Source: Sporolactobacillus kofuensis (lineage in GTDB: Bacteria > Bacillota > Bacilli > Bacillales > Sporolactobacillaceae). From it: a DNA stretch of 64,000 nt. The first letter of the stretch is position 1; each line of letters opens with the position of its first letter. The DNA lies in the NCBI RefSeq assembly GCF_024125425.1, contig NZ_JAMXWN010000001.1:248001-312000 (forward strand). The letters run 5' to 3'. The notes beneath the pieces are model-generated. The model searched no databases. It saw only the letters and a list, made by a program, of their open reading frames with translations, and had not been told where the DNA came from. The position numbers and the translations under genes were made by a program. Shown here piece after piece: positions 21,332 to 31,331 of the stretch.

Positions 21332-21353
21332 CGGCCGCCAGTGATTATATAAT
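21325..21353 (+). promoter_or_regulatory. Possible sigma-A promoter of asd
   Basis: TATAAT at 21348-21353, 17 bases after a weak TTTCTT. Its position between the dpaB terminator and asd supports it. The -35 is poor. Confidence 0.4.
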
Positions 21354-21395
21354 AATAGGAAAAAAACAGTTAAGTTAAATAGAGGAGAGATGGTT

Positions 21396-22448
21396 TTGCT
21401 TAAATCAGAAGGGTTGAATGTAGCTGTTGTTGGCGCTACCGGCGCAGTAGGCACACGAATGCTCCAAATGCTTGAGAGTTCTCCGTTGCCGGTTAAATTG
21501 TTGTTACCATTAGCATCGATCCACTCTGCAGGCAAAAAAGTAACTTTTTGCGGCAAAGAATGGACAATCGAAGAAGCAAAGCCCGAATCATTTGAAAAAA
21601 TTGATATTGCTTTGTTCAGTGCCGGTGGTTCCGTTTCTAAGCAACTTGCACCTGAAGCTGCAAAACGAGGCGCAATCGTCGTTGACAATACAAGTGCTTT
21701 CCGTATGGAGAAAGATGTTCCTCTTGTTGTCCCTGAAGTGAATGAACAAGCACTGTTTCAGCATCACGGAATCATCGCCAATCCTAACTGTTCAACGATT
21801 CAAATGGTTGCTGCGCTTGAACCGATTCGGAAAGCATTTGGACTAAATCGAATTATCGTTTCGACCTATCAGGCAGTATCGGGTTCAGGAGCAAAAGCGA
21901 TTGCTGAGCTTGAAACCCAGTCCCGTGATGTACTGGACGGAAACGAAGTACAAACGGCGATCATGCCGGTAAAAGGCGATAAGAAGCACTTTCAAATGGC
22001 ATTCAATGCGATCCCGCAAATCGATCTGTTCCAGCCGAATGATTATACATTTGAAGAAATGAAAATGATTAATGAAACAAAAAAAATAATGGACGATCAG
22101 GAGATTAAGGTTTCCGCAACCTGCGTACGGGTGCCCGTTGGCATTAGTCACGGAGAATCGGTATACATTGAGATCGACAAATCCGATGTAACTGCATCCG
22201 ACTTGAAACATTTACTTTCCGATGCACCAGGTGTTGTCTTAGAAGACGATCCGGCACATCAAATATACCCAATGCCTGTCAATGCAGAAGGGAAAAAGGA
22301 AGTATTTGTTGGTCGTATCCGACGTGATCCTGATGTAGCAAACGGTTTCCATATGTGGATTGTCTCGGACAATCTACTAAAAGGTGCTGCGTGGAATTCT
22401 GTCCAAATTGCAGAAAGTCTGCTTAAGCTTGGTATTGTTAAGATCTGA
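21396..22448 (+). CDS. asd: Aspartate-semialdehyde dehydrogenase
   Basis: Reduces aspartyl phosphate to aspartate semialdehyde for lysine/DAP, methionine and threonine. 350 residues with the NADP loop [15 protein letters not shown] and catalytic C132 in NPNCSTIQM, plus the substrate-binding [18 protein letters not shown] 21396 is chosen because AGGAG at 21383-21387 is correctly spaced for it; the ATG at 21390 lies only 2 bases from that site. Followed by dapG and dapA, feeding the same pathway whose intermediate DpaAB uses. Confidence 0.95.
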   Translation: MLKSEGLNVAVVGATGAVGTRMLQMLESSPLPVKLLLPLASIHSAGKKVTFCGKEWTIEEAKPESFEKIDIALFSAGGSVSKQLAPEAAKRGAIVVDNTSAFRMEKDVPLVVPEVNEQALFQHHGIIANPNCSTIQMVAALEPIRKAFGLNRIIVSTYQAVSGSGAKAIAELETQSRDVLDGNEVQTAIMPVKGDKKHFQMAFNAIPQIDLFQPNDYTFEEMKMINETKKIMDDQEIKVSATCVRVPVGISHGESVYIEIDKSDVTASDLKHLLSDAPGVVLEDDPAHQIYPMPVNAEGKKEVFVGRIRRDPDVANGFHMWIVSDNLLKGAAWNSVQIAESLLKLGIVKI

Positions 22449-22536
22449 GAGTTACCGATACAGCCAGGCTGAGTAAAGTTTCGAATGGAGAGGTCTGGCT
22501 TATTCTGGTCTCCCTTATGTGAGAGGGTGGAAATGT

Positions 22537-23784
22537 TTGAAAATCATTGTACAAAAATTTGGCGGAACCTCTGTCCAGACGGAACAAATGAGGGAACATG
22601 CGGTTCATCATGTGGTGCAAGCAGTTGAAAAAGGATACAAAGTCATCATCGTTGTATCTGCAATGGGGCGAACTGGAGATCCGTATGCGACCGATACACT
22701 GCTTGGACTTCTTGGTAACAATAAGAGCTCGGCTCGTGAAAAGGACATCTTGATGTCTTGCGGCGAAACCATTTCAATGATTGTATTCTCAAATTTACTG
22801 AAACGTGCAGGCATTCATTCAGAAGCAATGACCGGCGCTCAAGCAGGATTCCGAACGAATCATGCCTTTAATGAAGCAAAGATTATTGAGATGAAAGTTG
22901 CTCCACTGCTCAGAAGATTAGAAGAATGTGATGCAGTTGTGGTTGCCGGTTTTCAGGGGCAAACAGCTGATGGAGAAATCACAACACTTGGACGAGGCGG
23001 CAGTGATACATCTGCTGCAGCACTAGGTGCGGCAGTAGATGCCGAATGGATCGATATTTTTACTGATGTAAACGGGGTGATGACCGCTGATCCTCGAATT
23101 GTCAGTGATGCACGTCGCTTGTCCGTACTGACTTATAATGAAGTATGTAATCTCGCTTATCAGGGCGCAAAGGTCATTCACCCACGAGCTGTTGAAATCG
23201 CCATGACGGCAAAAATCCCCATTCATATTCGTTCGACAATGTCCGATGAATTAGGAACAATTGTAACGACAATGAATCGTGCGGGTAGGGGACAGGATCT
23301 TGTGGAGCGTCCGGTAACCGGGATTACCTATGTTCGCGATGTCACACAAATTCGAGTTCGCGCCGGTAAAAATGAATTCGACTTGCAGGCTAAAGTATTC
23401 AAAGCGATGGCGGAACAAGGGATCAGCGTGGACTTGATTAATATTAGTCCAAATGGTGTGATTTATACGGTGAGCGAACAAGCAACCGAACGCGCCGTTC
23501 AAATATTAAAGAATAAAGGTTATCATCCGGAAGTGCAGCCAGGCTGTGCAAAAGTATCTGCAGTAGGCGCAGGAATGGCTGGTGTACCTGGGGTCGCTTC
23601 GATGATCGTAAATGCACTCACGGAGCAAGGCATTCAGATCTTACAATCAGCGGATTCACATAATACGATTTGGGTCCTTGTTGCACAGGCGAATATGAAG
23701 AATGCAGTCAATGCGCTTCACAAGGCTTTTCGCCTTGATAAGGAACAAGAAGAACAAAGTTTACAACATCCTACACAGGAGTGA
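22537..23784 (+). CDS. dapG: Aspartate kinase I (DapG type)
   Basis: Phosphorylates aspartate, first step of DAP/lysine synthesis; the DapG isozyme of B. subtilis is inhibited by meso-DAP. 415 residues. N-terminal kinase domain with VQKFGGTSV and GRGGSDTSAAALGAAVDAEWIDI in parts; two C-terminal ACT domains (about 265-400, including AVGAGMAGVPGVAS). TTG 22537 is preferred because AGGGTGG lies 6 bases upstream and MKIIVQKFGGTSV matches homologues. Spaced 5 bases from dapA. Confidence 0.96.
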   Translation: MKIIVQKFGGTSVQTEQMREHAVHHVVQAVEKGYKVIIVVSAMGRTGDPYATDTLLGLLGNNKSSAREKDILMSCGETISMIVFSNLLKRAGIHSEAMTGAQAGFRTNHAFNEAKIIEMKVAPLLRRLEECDAVVVAGFQGQTADGEITTLGRGGSDTSAAALGAAVDAEWIDIFTDVNGVMTADPRIVSDARRLSVLTYNEVCNLAYQGAKVIHPRAVEIAMTAKIPIHIRSTMSDELGTIVTTMNRAGRGQDLVERPVTGITYVRDVTQIRVRAGKNEFDLQAKVFKAMAEQGISVDLINISPNGVIYTVSEQATERAVQILKNKGYHPEVQPGCAKVSAVGAGMAGVPGVASMIVNALTEQGIQILQSADSHNTIWVLVAQANMKNAVNALHKAFRLDKEQEEQSLQHPTQE

Positions 23785-23789
23785 GATAA

Positions 23790-24689
23790 ATGGATTTTGG
23801 GCGATTACTAACTGCGATGGTCACCCCCTTTGATGAGAATGGAAAAGTAAGTTTAAAGAGGACCAGTGATCTTTTGGAACACTTGATCAAAACGGGTTCG
23901 GATGGTGTCGTCGTTGCCGGAACAACCGGTGAATCGCCAACACTTTCACAAGAAGAAAAATTAGCTTTATTTGAACATGTAGTTCGAGTGGTGGATGGAC
24001 GTATTAAAGTGATCGTTGGAACTGGAAGCAATAATACAAGTGCTTCCATTGCCCTTTCTAAAGAAGCTGCGAAGCTGGGCGTAGATGCAATTATGGTTGT
24101 CGCTCCTTATTATAATAAGCCGAATCAGGCAGGAATCTATGCACATTTTCAAGCGATTGCCGAACAGGTTGATGTTCCAATCATTGTGTATAATATTCCA
24201 AGCCGATCTAAAGTAAATATTTCTGCTGAAACAATCATTCGACTTTCACATTTAGAAAATATTGTAGCTGTGAAGGAAGCAAGTGGGGATTTAGATCAAA
24301 TGGCTGAAATAATTAGTGGAACCGATGAGCATTTTCATTTATATAGCGGAGATGACGGACTCACACTACCTATACTTGCTATAGGAGGGCATGGTGTGAT
24401 TTCCGTTTCATCTCATGTCATTGCTCCAGAAATGAAACAGATGATGAACAACTTTAGATCCGGTCAAATTGAAAAAGCAGCAATTCAGCATCAAAGGATG
24501 CTCCCATTCATGCGGGAACTGTTTGCAGTACCGAGTCCTGCACCTGTGAAAGCGTTACTCAATGATCTCGGCATTGCAGTGGGTAGTGTTCGCTTGCCAA
24601 TGGTGGAACTCACAGAAGAGGAACATACATCACTGACAAATGTATATCAAGCTTTAAAGAGAAGTTTGAGTTTAGGAATTAGCAAATAA
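23790..24689 (+). CDS. dapA: 4-Hydroxy-tetrahydrodipicolinate synthase
   Basis: Condenses pyruvate with aspartate semialdehyde. 299 residues of the class I aldolase family: GTTGESPTLSQEEK, the tyrosine in VYNIPSRSKV, and the Schiff-base lysine K162 in AVKEASGD. It supplies dihydrodipicolinate precursor to both lysine/peptidoglycan and, through DpaAB, spore dipicolinate. It follows dapG closely and is closed by a strong hairpin. Confidence 0.97.
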   Translation: MDFGRLLTAMVTPFDENGKVSLKRTSDLLEHLIKTGSDGVVVAGTTGESPTLSQEEKLALFEHVVRVVDGRIKVIVGTGSNNTSASIALSKEAAKLGVDAIMVVAPYYNKPNQAGIYAHFQAIAEQVDVPIIVYNIPSRSKVNISAETIIRLSHLENIVAVKEASGDLDQMAEIISGTDEHFHLYSGDDGLTLPILAIGGHGVISVSSHVIAPEMKQMMNNFRSGQIEKAAIQHQRMLPFMRELFAVPSPAPVKALLNDLGIAVGSVRLPMVELTEEEHTSLTNVYQALKRSLSLGISK

Positions 24690-24703
24690 ATGAAATAGAG
24701 ATG

Positions 24704-24748
24704 AAGGTGAATGAGAACACAATCGGTTCTATTCACCTTTAATTTTTG
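24704..24748 (+). terminator. Intrinsic terminator after dapA
   Basis: AAGGTGAAT / ATTCACCTT outer stem with an inner AGAAC / GTTCT extension, followed by TAATTTTT. Confidence 0.85.
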
Positions 24749-24768
24749 TATATCTGGAGGAATCATGA

Positions 24769-25410
24769 ATGAGAGTATTATTAGGCGGCTTCGCACCATT
24801 TGGGGGAAGTGATCTCAATCCATCTTGGGAAGCTGTGAGACGTCTGGATGGGATACAGGCAACGGATCATGTCGAACTCTTTGCAACCAAGCTTCCCGTT
24901 TCGTATAGCGAAGCGGCAGATCGGTTATTCGCTTCTGTCCGTGTTATTTGTCCTGAGGTTATCATTATTGTGGGACAAGCAGGGGGCCGACATGCGATTA
25001 ACCCGGAAATCTATGCAGTGAACAAAAGTGATTCCGAAAATCCGGACAATGAAGGAGTGATTTTGAAGAATCAGTTAATTGCCAATGATGGGCCTGAGAA
25101 CTATACTTCTACGCTTCCTGTCCAGGACATGGTTAACGCTATTCGTCAATTAGGAATTCCTGCTGAGCTCTCTGAAAGTGCCGGTTCATTTGTGTGCAAT
25201 CATGTTTTTTATAAATTAATGCATCAACTCAAGCAATCAAGAAGTTCGAAACTTGCCGGATTTATTCACGTACCGTATTTGCCTGAACAACTCAATGGAG
25301 ATGAACTACCAAGCCTAGTCATCGATCAGATCACCGATGCATTACTGCAGAGCGCAATTGTATCTGCTGAAGCATATCTGAAAACTATAGATCTAAGCAA
25401 ATCTGTCTAA
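24769..25410 (+). CDS. pcp: Pyrrolidone-carboxylate peptidase
   Basis: Cysteine peptidase (C15) that removes N-terminal pyroglutamate. 213 residues, the family length. Triad visible: E80 in GQAGGRHAINPEIYAVN (shown in part), C143 in SAGSFVCNHVFY and H167 in GFIHVPYLPEQ. ATG 24769 has TGGAGG upstream. Its location between dapA and the RNase J2 gene differs from B. subtilis, so it may be a later insertion or rearrangement; no mobile signals are visible around it. Confidence 0.94.
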   Translation: MRVLLGGFAPFGGSDLNPSWEAVRRLDGIQATDHVELFATKLPVSYSEAADRLFASVRVICPEVIIIVGQAGGRHAINPEIYAVNKSDSENPDNEGVILKNQLIANDGPENYTSTLPVQDMVNAIRQLGIPAELSESAGSFVCNHVFYKLMHQLKQSRSSKLAGFIHVPYLPEQLNGDELPSLVIDQITDALLQSAIVSAEAYLKTIDLSKSV

Positions 25411-25545
25411 CGCGCGCAAATGGTGGACATTGGCAAAATTGAATGATAAAAAATTGTACTTTGCAATTTGGATTGGGTATAATAAAAACAATGATTAGTT
25501 CGGGTCAATAGCGATGACTGCTCAATTTAATAGGAGGAATGCCCA

Positions 25546-27213
25546 TTGTCACATGCCAAGAAAGAAAGTGTGAAAATTTATGCAATGGGCGGCGTTGGCG
25601 AAATTGGAAATAATATGACAGTCATTGAGGTGAATCATGACATTTATATTATTGATGCGGGATTAATGCATCCCCATGAAGATATGCTTGGGGTCGATAC
25701 TGTGATTCCTGATGTATCTTATTTGATTGAGCGCCGTGATCAAATACGAGGATTATTCCTCACACACGGACATCAAGCAAATATCGGTGGACTTCCCTAT
25801 TTGCTCAGAACATTGAAAGTTCCGGTATATGGAACGAGATTCACTCTAGCACTGGTTTGGGAAAGCCTGAGAAAATTGGGAGAGAGTTACCCGAGGGATT
25901 TATTTAGTACACTGAACCCGGATAAAGACTTGAAAGTCGGACAACACATCATTAAATGTTTTCGAACCTATCACAGTGTCCCTGATGCAGTTGGCTTTGC
26001 AATTCAAACAGCCCAAGGCTATATCGTTCATTCTGGCGATTATAAATTTGACTTTACGCCCGTTGGGGGTATTCGCACAGACATAAGTAAAATATCGGAA
26101 ATTGGTGATGAAGGCGTACTCTGCTTACTATCAGATAGCAAACATGCAGAACTCCCGGGAAAAGCACAATCGGATTCCATTATTGGAGATCATTTTAATC
26201 ACATTCTGTATTCTGCAGATGCCCGTGTAATCGTTGCTATTCATGCAACCAACATTCATCGCATTCAACAATTTCTTTATGCTTGTGAACGCCATCACCG
26301 CAGAGTGGCCATTGATGGAAAATTCTTAGATCGGGTCATTTCAATTGCAGCGAAAAACGGTTTCCTTGATATCCCAAAGAATATTTTCATCAACTGGGAT
26401 AAATCTTTGAAACAGCCTGCTGAAGATATTGCAATTCTAACGAGTGGTCCAGATGGAGATCCTCTTACTCCATTAACCGGCCTTGCCAATCACTTGCATA
26501 AAAAGTTGAGACTCAAAGAAGATGACTTAATTATTTATGCTGCATCTTTAACGCCAAGTAATGAAACAACAGTTACCCATGCGATTGATCAATTAATGAG
26601 TGAAGGTGCTCAAGTGGTCTTTGGTAAGGACGTCCATGTCTCAGGACATGGTTCTGAAGAAGATATAAAACTGATGCTTCAACTTACCCGTCCGAAGTAT
26701 GTGATCCCTATTGATGGTGAATTCAAAATGATGAAGGCTCATCAAGATATTGCAGAATCAATGGGTATTTCAGCAAGTCGTACGTTCCTTTTGGATAAAG
26801 GCGATGTTGTTGAGTTTACGAATGGTGAAGCCAGATCTTCAGATTCTATTCCTGCTGGTCAATTACTTGTTGATGGATTAGGTGTAGGTGATGTCGGAAA
26901 TATTGTGTTGAGAGACCGCCGTTTGCTTTCCCAAGATGGTACAGTCATTGTTGTTGTAACACTGGGGAGAAGGACAAAGAAAATTCTTGCAGGGCCTGAA
27001 ATTATTACTCGCGGGTTTGTATATGTTCGGGAGTCGGAAGATCTTCTCGATCAAGCTAATCATATTGTTTCCGAAGTGCTGTCAAAATCATTGACACAGC
27101 ACGTATCCGAGTGGTCATCGCTAAAGAGTGGAATTCGTGATTCGCTAAGCCGTTACTTTTTTGATAAAACCAAACGCCGTCCAATGATACTGCCAATTAT
27201 CATGGAATTTTAA
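25546..27213 (+). CDS. rnjB: RNase J2-like protein with a degraded metal site
   Basis: Metallo-beta-lactamase/beta-CASP protein, 555 residues, in the usual rnjB position after dapA and clearly RNase J-like (GGVGEIGNNMTVIE, DAGLMHPHEDMLGVDTVIPD in parts, DGLGVGDVGNIVLRDRRLLS). The canonical HGHEDH motif is HGHQAN here (residues 74-79): H74 and H76 remain but D78 is Ala and H79 is Asn. H143, D165 and H368 remain. B. subtilis RNase J2 has a related HGHDEN change and weak activity, so this is probably the regulatory partner of an RNase J1 encoded elsewhere. TTG start with AGGAGG upstream. Confidence 0.92.
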   Translation: MSHAKKESVKIYAMGGVGEIGNNMTVIEVNHDIYIIDAGLMHPHEDMLGVDTVIPDVSYLIERRDQIRGLFLTHGHQANIGGLPYLLRTLKVPVYGTRFTLALVWESLRKLGESYPRDLFSTLNPDKDLKVGQHIIKCFRTYHSVPDAVGFAIQTAQGYIVHSGDYKFDFTPVGGIRTDISKISEIGDEGVLCLLSDSKHAELPGKAQSDSIIGDHFNHILYSADARVIVAIHATNIHRIQQFLYACERHHRRVAIDGKFLDRVISIAAKNGFLDIPKNIFINWDKSLKQPAEDIAILTSGPDGDPLTPLTGLANHLHKKLRLKEDDLIIYAASLTPSNETTVTHAIDQLMSEGAQVVFGKDVHVSGHGSEEDIKLMLQLTRPKYVIPIDGEFKMMKAHQDIAESMGISASRTFLLDKGDVVEFTNGEARSSDSIPAGQLLVDGLGVGDVGNIVLRDRRLLSQDGTVIVVVTLGRRTKKILAGPEIITRGFVYVRESEDLLDQANHIVSEVLSKSLTQHVSEWSSLKSGIRDSLSRYFFDKTKRRPMILPIIMEF

Positions 27214-27218
27214 GAAGA

Positions 27219-27263
27219 AGGTGTCTCAAAAGTCAATTTTATGACTGTGAGACACTTTTTTTG
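27219..27263 (+). terminator. Intrinsic terminator after rnjB
   Basis: GTGTCTCA / TGAGACAC outer stem with inner AGTCA / TGACT, then a T run. Confidence 0.88.
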
Positions 27264-27574
27264 TAGGCAAGAAATAAATGCGCGACTTGCATAAAAACAT
27301 AGTGAGAAGATGAGAGACGCCTATGGGACCGTCCTAGTTGATGCAAGCAAGCGAAGCGGACAAAAGCAAATGCAACGCAAAAGCTACAGCATCCTGGAGA
27401 AGTAGGGACTGTGCGATATTTTTGCGCGGTTTTTCTCAATTTTTAAAGGGGCGCGGTTTGATTGTTCTCAGAGTTGTCCTATAGGTCATGCTTTGCCAAA
27501 AACAGTTAATTAGAGTACATTAAAAGAACAATATACTTGGAATACGTATGAAAATGTTGAGGTGCAAGTGAACA
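27264..27574. other. Non-coding stretch with a dispersed-repeat-like segment
   Basis: About 310 bases with no credible gene. Bases 27314-27330 (GAGACGCCTATGGGACC) resemble 35103-35118 upstream of recA. GCGCGGTTT occurs twice further downstream. No convincing promoter for spoIIIE was found. Confidence 0.4.
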
Positions 27575-29884
27575 ATGGCAAAGAAAAAAAGAAAGCGAAC
27601 ACGTGCGAGTATAGGGTGGAAAGAAACCCTTATTTATGAAGTAGGCGGACTGTGCATGTTTGCGCTCACCTGCATTGGTATTAGCAGTTTGGGTGTTGCC
27701 GGGGAAGTGATTAAGGAAGCTGCACGCCTATTTACTGGTGACTGGTGGGTTCTACTTCTTTTGTTTTTCCTTGTCCTCTCGGTTTACTATATTTTATTTA
27801 GAAAACAACCTGTTTTTTTTACGAGAAGATTATCGGGCGTTTATTTGCTCACTTTTACATTGCTGTTGATCAGCCATGTGCGCTTATTCGAGTCTCTTTC
27901 ACAAGCAAATGTTTGGCAAAACCGTTCAGTAATTTATAACACATTTTTATTGTTTCGCGGAGAATTGTCGGGTGAGATTCCGAGTCAAGGGCTTGGCGGC
28001 GGATTAATTGGGGCTGTTGGGTTTGCCTTTTTTTATTTCCTATTTTCAACAACAGGAACCTATTTTATGACTGCATTCTTATTTATGGTTTCCGTCATTC
28101 TTATTACAGGACATTCACTCCGAGACATGACGAAAAAATTATTTGGGGGGCTCTTCCGTTCGATTAAAAAAAATGCGGCGCATGGGAAAGCATCGATTGT
28201 CGGACTTTTCTCAAGAGAACGTAAAAGAAAGCCTACCTCAGATCGTCAACCGGAACAACATAAGGAAAAACCACAAGATGTGCAAGATCCGCTGGAAACA
28301 AGATCTGTTGAACCTGAGATCCATGATTTTAATGATACAGCGTTAGACCCGATGGATGTGTCGCCGGCTACGGATAGCAAGCAATTATCTGTTGATGACT
28401 ATGAGGATGATGAGGTGACACCGGATTTTACCCAATTGCCTGTTGAAAATGCAGATTATCAGTTACCGTCGTTATCGTTGCTCCACATGCCTGGGAAAAA
28501 TGCTCAAAATAATGAACGAAAACACATTGCTGAGAATGTACGAACATTGGAAAGAACCTTTGAAAGTTTTGGTGTTCGAGCAACAGTTAAAGAAGTGCAT
28601 CTTGGACCTGCGGTAACCAGATATGAAGTATATCCGGAATCCGGTGTAAAAGTGAGCAGAATTCTCAGCCTTAGCGATGACTTGGCACTTGCTTTAGCGG
28701 CGAAAGATATTCGAATTGAGGCACCAATCCCTGGAAAATCGGCAGTAGGTATAGAAGTCCCAAATCAAGAAGTAGCTATGGTTTGCCTTCGCGAAGTATT
28801 AGAGTCAAAAAATGCCAAAAGAGCATATTCCAAATTGACAATTGGTCTTGGTCGAGATATTTCGGGCGAACCCATTCTTGCTGATCTAAATAAAATGCCA
28901 CACTTGCTTGTTGCAGGCGCAACAGGGAGTGGGAAAAGTGTCTGTATAAACGGTATTATTATTACCCTATTGATGCGAACCAAACCAAGTGAAGTCAAAC
29001 TTTTCATGATCGACCCTAAAATGGTTGAACTCAATGTATATAATGGTATTCCTCATCTATTAACTCCGGTCGTAACCGATCCGGCAAAAGCAGCACAAGG
29101 ATTGAAAAATGTGCTGGGCGAGATGGAGAGGAGATATGAACTTTTCTCTGAGAGCGGAACACGGAATTTGGAAAGCTATAATGAAGCTGTGCGAAAGTTT
29201 AATCAGGAGCATGAGGAAAAACAACCATTGATGCCTTATATTGTGGTCATCATTGATGAACTTGCTGATTTGATGATGGTGGCTTCCAAAGATGTAGAAG
29301 AGACTGTAACTAGACTTGCGCAAATGGCGCGTGCGGCAGGAATCCATTTAATTATTGCGACACAAAGACCGTCTGTTGACATTATTACCGGTGTCATCAA
29401 AGCCAATATTCCATCACGGATTGCGTTTAGCGTTTCATCGATGATGGATTCGCGTACAATTCTTGATTCCGGTGGTGCGGAAAAGCTGCTGGGAAAAGGC
29501 GATATGCTTTTCTTGCCAATCGGTGCATCAAAACCGGTGCGCATACAAGGTGCATTTCTTTCTGACGACGAGGTTGAAGCAGTTGTTCACCATGTAATTG
29601 GCCAACAAAAAGCAAATTATCGAAAAGATATGATTCCGACCGAACAGCCGGAGCAACCTCAAGAAGAAGTTGAGGACGAGCTCTTTGATGATGCTGTTCA
29701 ACTTGTTGTTGGCATGCAGACTGCAAGTGTATCCATGTTGCAGCGTCGTTTTCGAATCGGCTATACAAGGGCTGCTCGACTTATTGATGCCATGGAGGAA
29801 CGACATATTGTTGGGCCTTATGAAGGCAGCAAACCACGGTCTGTTCTTGTGCCAAAACAGAGTGATGAAGTGAGCGGACGCTAA
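27575..29884 (+). CDS. spoIIIE: DNA translocase SpoIIIE/FtsK
   Basis: Septal motor that pumps the chromosome into the forespore. 769 residues: four N-terminal membrane segments (about 20-190), a charged linker (about 200-300), then the RecA-like motor with Walker A GATGSGKS at 448-455 and Walker [13 protein letters not shown], and a C-terminal gamma winged-helix domain (about 700-765, [20 protein letters not shown] in part) that reads SRS sequences. ATG preceded by GAGGTG. In B. subtilis several genes (tepA, ymfC-H) lie around it; here ymfI follows directly. Confidence 0.96.
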   Translation: MAKKKRKRTRASIGWKETLIYEVGGLCMFALTCIGISSLGVAGEVIKEAARLFTGDWWVLLLLFFLVLSVYYILFRKQPVFFTRRLSGVYLLTFTLLLISHVRLFESLSQANVWQNRSVIYNTFLLFRGELSGEIPSQGLGGGLIGAVGFAFFYFLFSTTGTYFMTAFLFMVSVILITGHSLRDMTKKLFGGLFRSIKKNAAHGKASIVGLFSRERKRKPTSDRQPEQHKEKPQDVQDPLETRSVEPEIHDFNDTALDPMDVSPATDSKQLSVDDYEDDEVTPDFTQLPVENADYQLPSLSLLHMPGKNAQNNERKHIAENVRTLERTFESFGVRATVKEVHLGPAVTRYEVYPESGVKVSRILSLSDDLALALAAKDIRIEAPIPGKSAVGIEVPNQEVAMVCLREVLESKNAKRAYSKLTIGLGRDISGEPILADLNKMPHLLVAGATGSGKSVCINGIIITLLMRTKPSEVKLFMIDPKMVELNVYNGIPHLLTPVVTDPAKAAQGLKNVLGEMERRYELFSESGTRNLESYNEAVRKFNQEHEEKQPLMPYIVVIIDELADLMMVASKDVEETVTRLAQMARAAGIHLIIATQRPSVDIITGVIKANIPSRIAFSVSSMMDSRTILDSGGAEKLLGKGDMLFLPIGASKPVRIQGAFLSDDEVEAVVHHVIGQQKANYRKDMIPTEQPEQPQEEVEDELFDDAVQLVVGMQTASVSMLQRRFRIGYTRAARLIDAMEERHIVGPYEGSKPRSVLVPKQSDEVSGR

Positions 29885-29925
29885 GAGAAGGATAAACCAA
29901 TGTCAACCAAATCGGAGTTGTTCCC

Positions 29926-30657
29926 ATGCAAAAATTAATCTTAATCACAGGTGCGAGCGGTGCGATTGGCAGTGCAACTGCAGAAGCATTGGCAGAGGCC
30001 GGTGCATCGCTCTATTTACATTATAATAATTCAAAAAAAGCTGTTGAAAAGCTTGCGCAAAAACTTCAAGAAAATTATCCAAGCCAGACATTCACTTGTC
30101 TCCAGGCTGATCTCTCATGTGAAAAGGGTCCGGATCAATTACTGATGCAAATGGACAAGCCCGTGACCGGTGTTATTTACGCAAGTGGATTTAGTGAGAT
30201 TAACTTGTTTCAAGACACACCATTAGAGACGACAAAAAAAATGATCCAGCTGCAACTGACGAGTCCGTTTCGTCTCCTGCAAGACTTAATCAAACCAATG
30301 ATCCAAGCAAGAGCTGGAAACATCGTGTTGGTTTCTTCAATTTGGGGGTTGAAGGGTGCCTCAACGGAAGTGCTTTACTCAATGGTCAAAGGAGGGCAGA
30401 ATGCATTTGTAAAAGCACTTGCCCAAGAAGTTGCACCAAGCGGAATAACAGTTAACGCTGTAGCTCCAGGTGCAGTAGATACGTCGATGATGCAATTGTT
30501 CAGTCCTGAGGATATCGAATATGTCAAAGAAGAGATTCCGATGGGCCGATTAGCTCAGCCTGATGAAGTGGCCTCGTTGATCAAGTACTTGATGAGTGAC
30601 AAAGCGAGCTACATCAGTGGTCAAATTGTGTCAATCAATGGAGCGTGGTATTGTTAA
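29926..30657 (+). CDS. ymfI: SDR oxidoreductase YmfI (EF-P 5-aminopentanone reductase type)
   Basis: Classical short-chain dehydrogenase, 243 residues. TGASGAIG coenzyme loop at the N-terminus, catalytic Ser in LVSSIWG and YxxxK in YSMVKGG. It occupies the ymfI slot between spoIIIE and ymfJ; the B. subtilis homologue completes the 5-aminopentanol modification of elongation factor P. Function is by synteny and family; the substrate is inferred. Confidence 0.85.
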   Translation: MQKLILITGASGAIGSATAEALAEAGASLYLHYNNSKKAVEKLAQKLQENYPSQTFTCLQADLSCEKGPDQLLMQMDKPVTGVIYASGFSEINLFQDTPLETTKKMIQLQLTSPFRLLQDLIKPMIQARAGNIVLVSSIWGLKGASTEVLYSMVKGGQNAFVKALAQEVAPSGITVNAVAPGAVDTSMMQLFSPEDIEYVKEEIPMGRLAQPDEVASLIKYLMSDKASYISGQIVSINGAWYC

Positions 30658-30728
30658 CATTCTTCTTTTGGTTAAAATTCGTGATCTTTGGAAACCTAAT
30701 AAAGATTTCGATAAAAGGAGGAATTGTT

Positions 30729-30995
30729 ATGTCAATTTTTGACAACTGGAATCGGTGGAAAGATTTTCTCGGCGATCGCGTTGAGCAAGCAGAAAACCTT
30801 GGTATGAGCGAGGACACGATTACGAGTTTCGCAAAGAAAATCGGGGACTATCTAAGTGAAAATGTTGATCCGAAAAATGATCAGGATCGTGTGCTTAAAG
30901 ACTTGTGGTCGGTTGCTGCGGAACCGGAACGTCTTGTCCTTGCTCGACTGATGATGAAAATGGTGACTTCGGACCCTGTAAAATCATCACAATAA
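30729..30995 (+). CDS. ymfJ: DUF3243 family protein YmfJ
   Basis: 88-residue soluble protein with FDNWNRWKDFLGDRVEQAE and a helical C-terminus; DUF3243 family of unknown function. ATG 30729 has AAAGGAGG upstream. Located between ymfI and the ymfK remnant, as in B. subtilis. Confidence 0.85.
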   Translation: MSIFDNWNRWKDFLGDRVEQAENLGMSEDTITSFAKKIGDYLSENVDPKNDQDRVLKDLWSVAAEPERLVLARLMMKMVTSDPVKSSQ

Positions 30996-31036
30996 TTTGT
31001 TTGATGATGATTTTTTGACTTTCATTAATACAAAAG

Positions 31037-31121
31037 AAGAGGCACGTGCTGGAACAAAACCTGGATTTGGTCCATAAGACCTAACCTTTAGGTATTGGAT
31101 CCGTAGTGTCTCTTTTTTTTC
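31037..31121 (+). terminator. Long structured terminator-like element after ymfJ
   Basis: Outer stem AAGAGGCAC / GTGTCTCTT (one G-T pair) encloses about 60 bases holding smaller inverted repeats (GGTC/GACC, CCT/AGG, GGAT/ATCC) and ends in eight T. Larger than an ordinary terminator. Confidence 0.55.
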
Positions 31122-31331
31122 GCTATCGTATCGTTAAAAGAGTAAAGATATGATAATATTAGTAACGTGAGTATTGATTTGTACATGATTTTTCTGGATT
31201 TTGTGGATGATTAATTCGAGCGAAAAGGATGCGAGACTCCTTAGATCGTACAGGTGGGGTTTGGACGTTTCATTCTAAAATTTTGCCAAGAAGATATGTG
31301 TGACAAAGGTGGATGCGAAGGGGGTCACTTC

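Noticed and set aside
22462-22500. AGCCAG/CTGGCT pairing before dapG, considered as a lysine riboswitch part
   Set aside because: Too short and lacking L-box features; the space between asd and dapG is under 90 bases.
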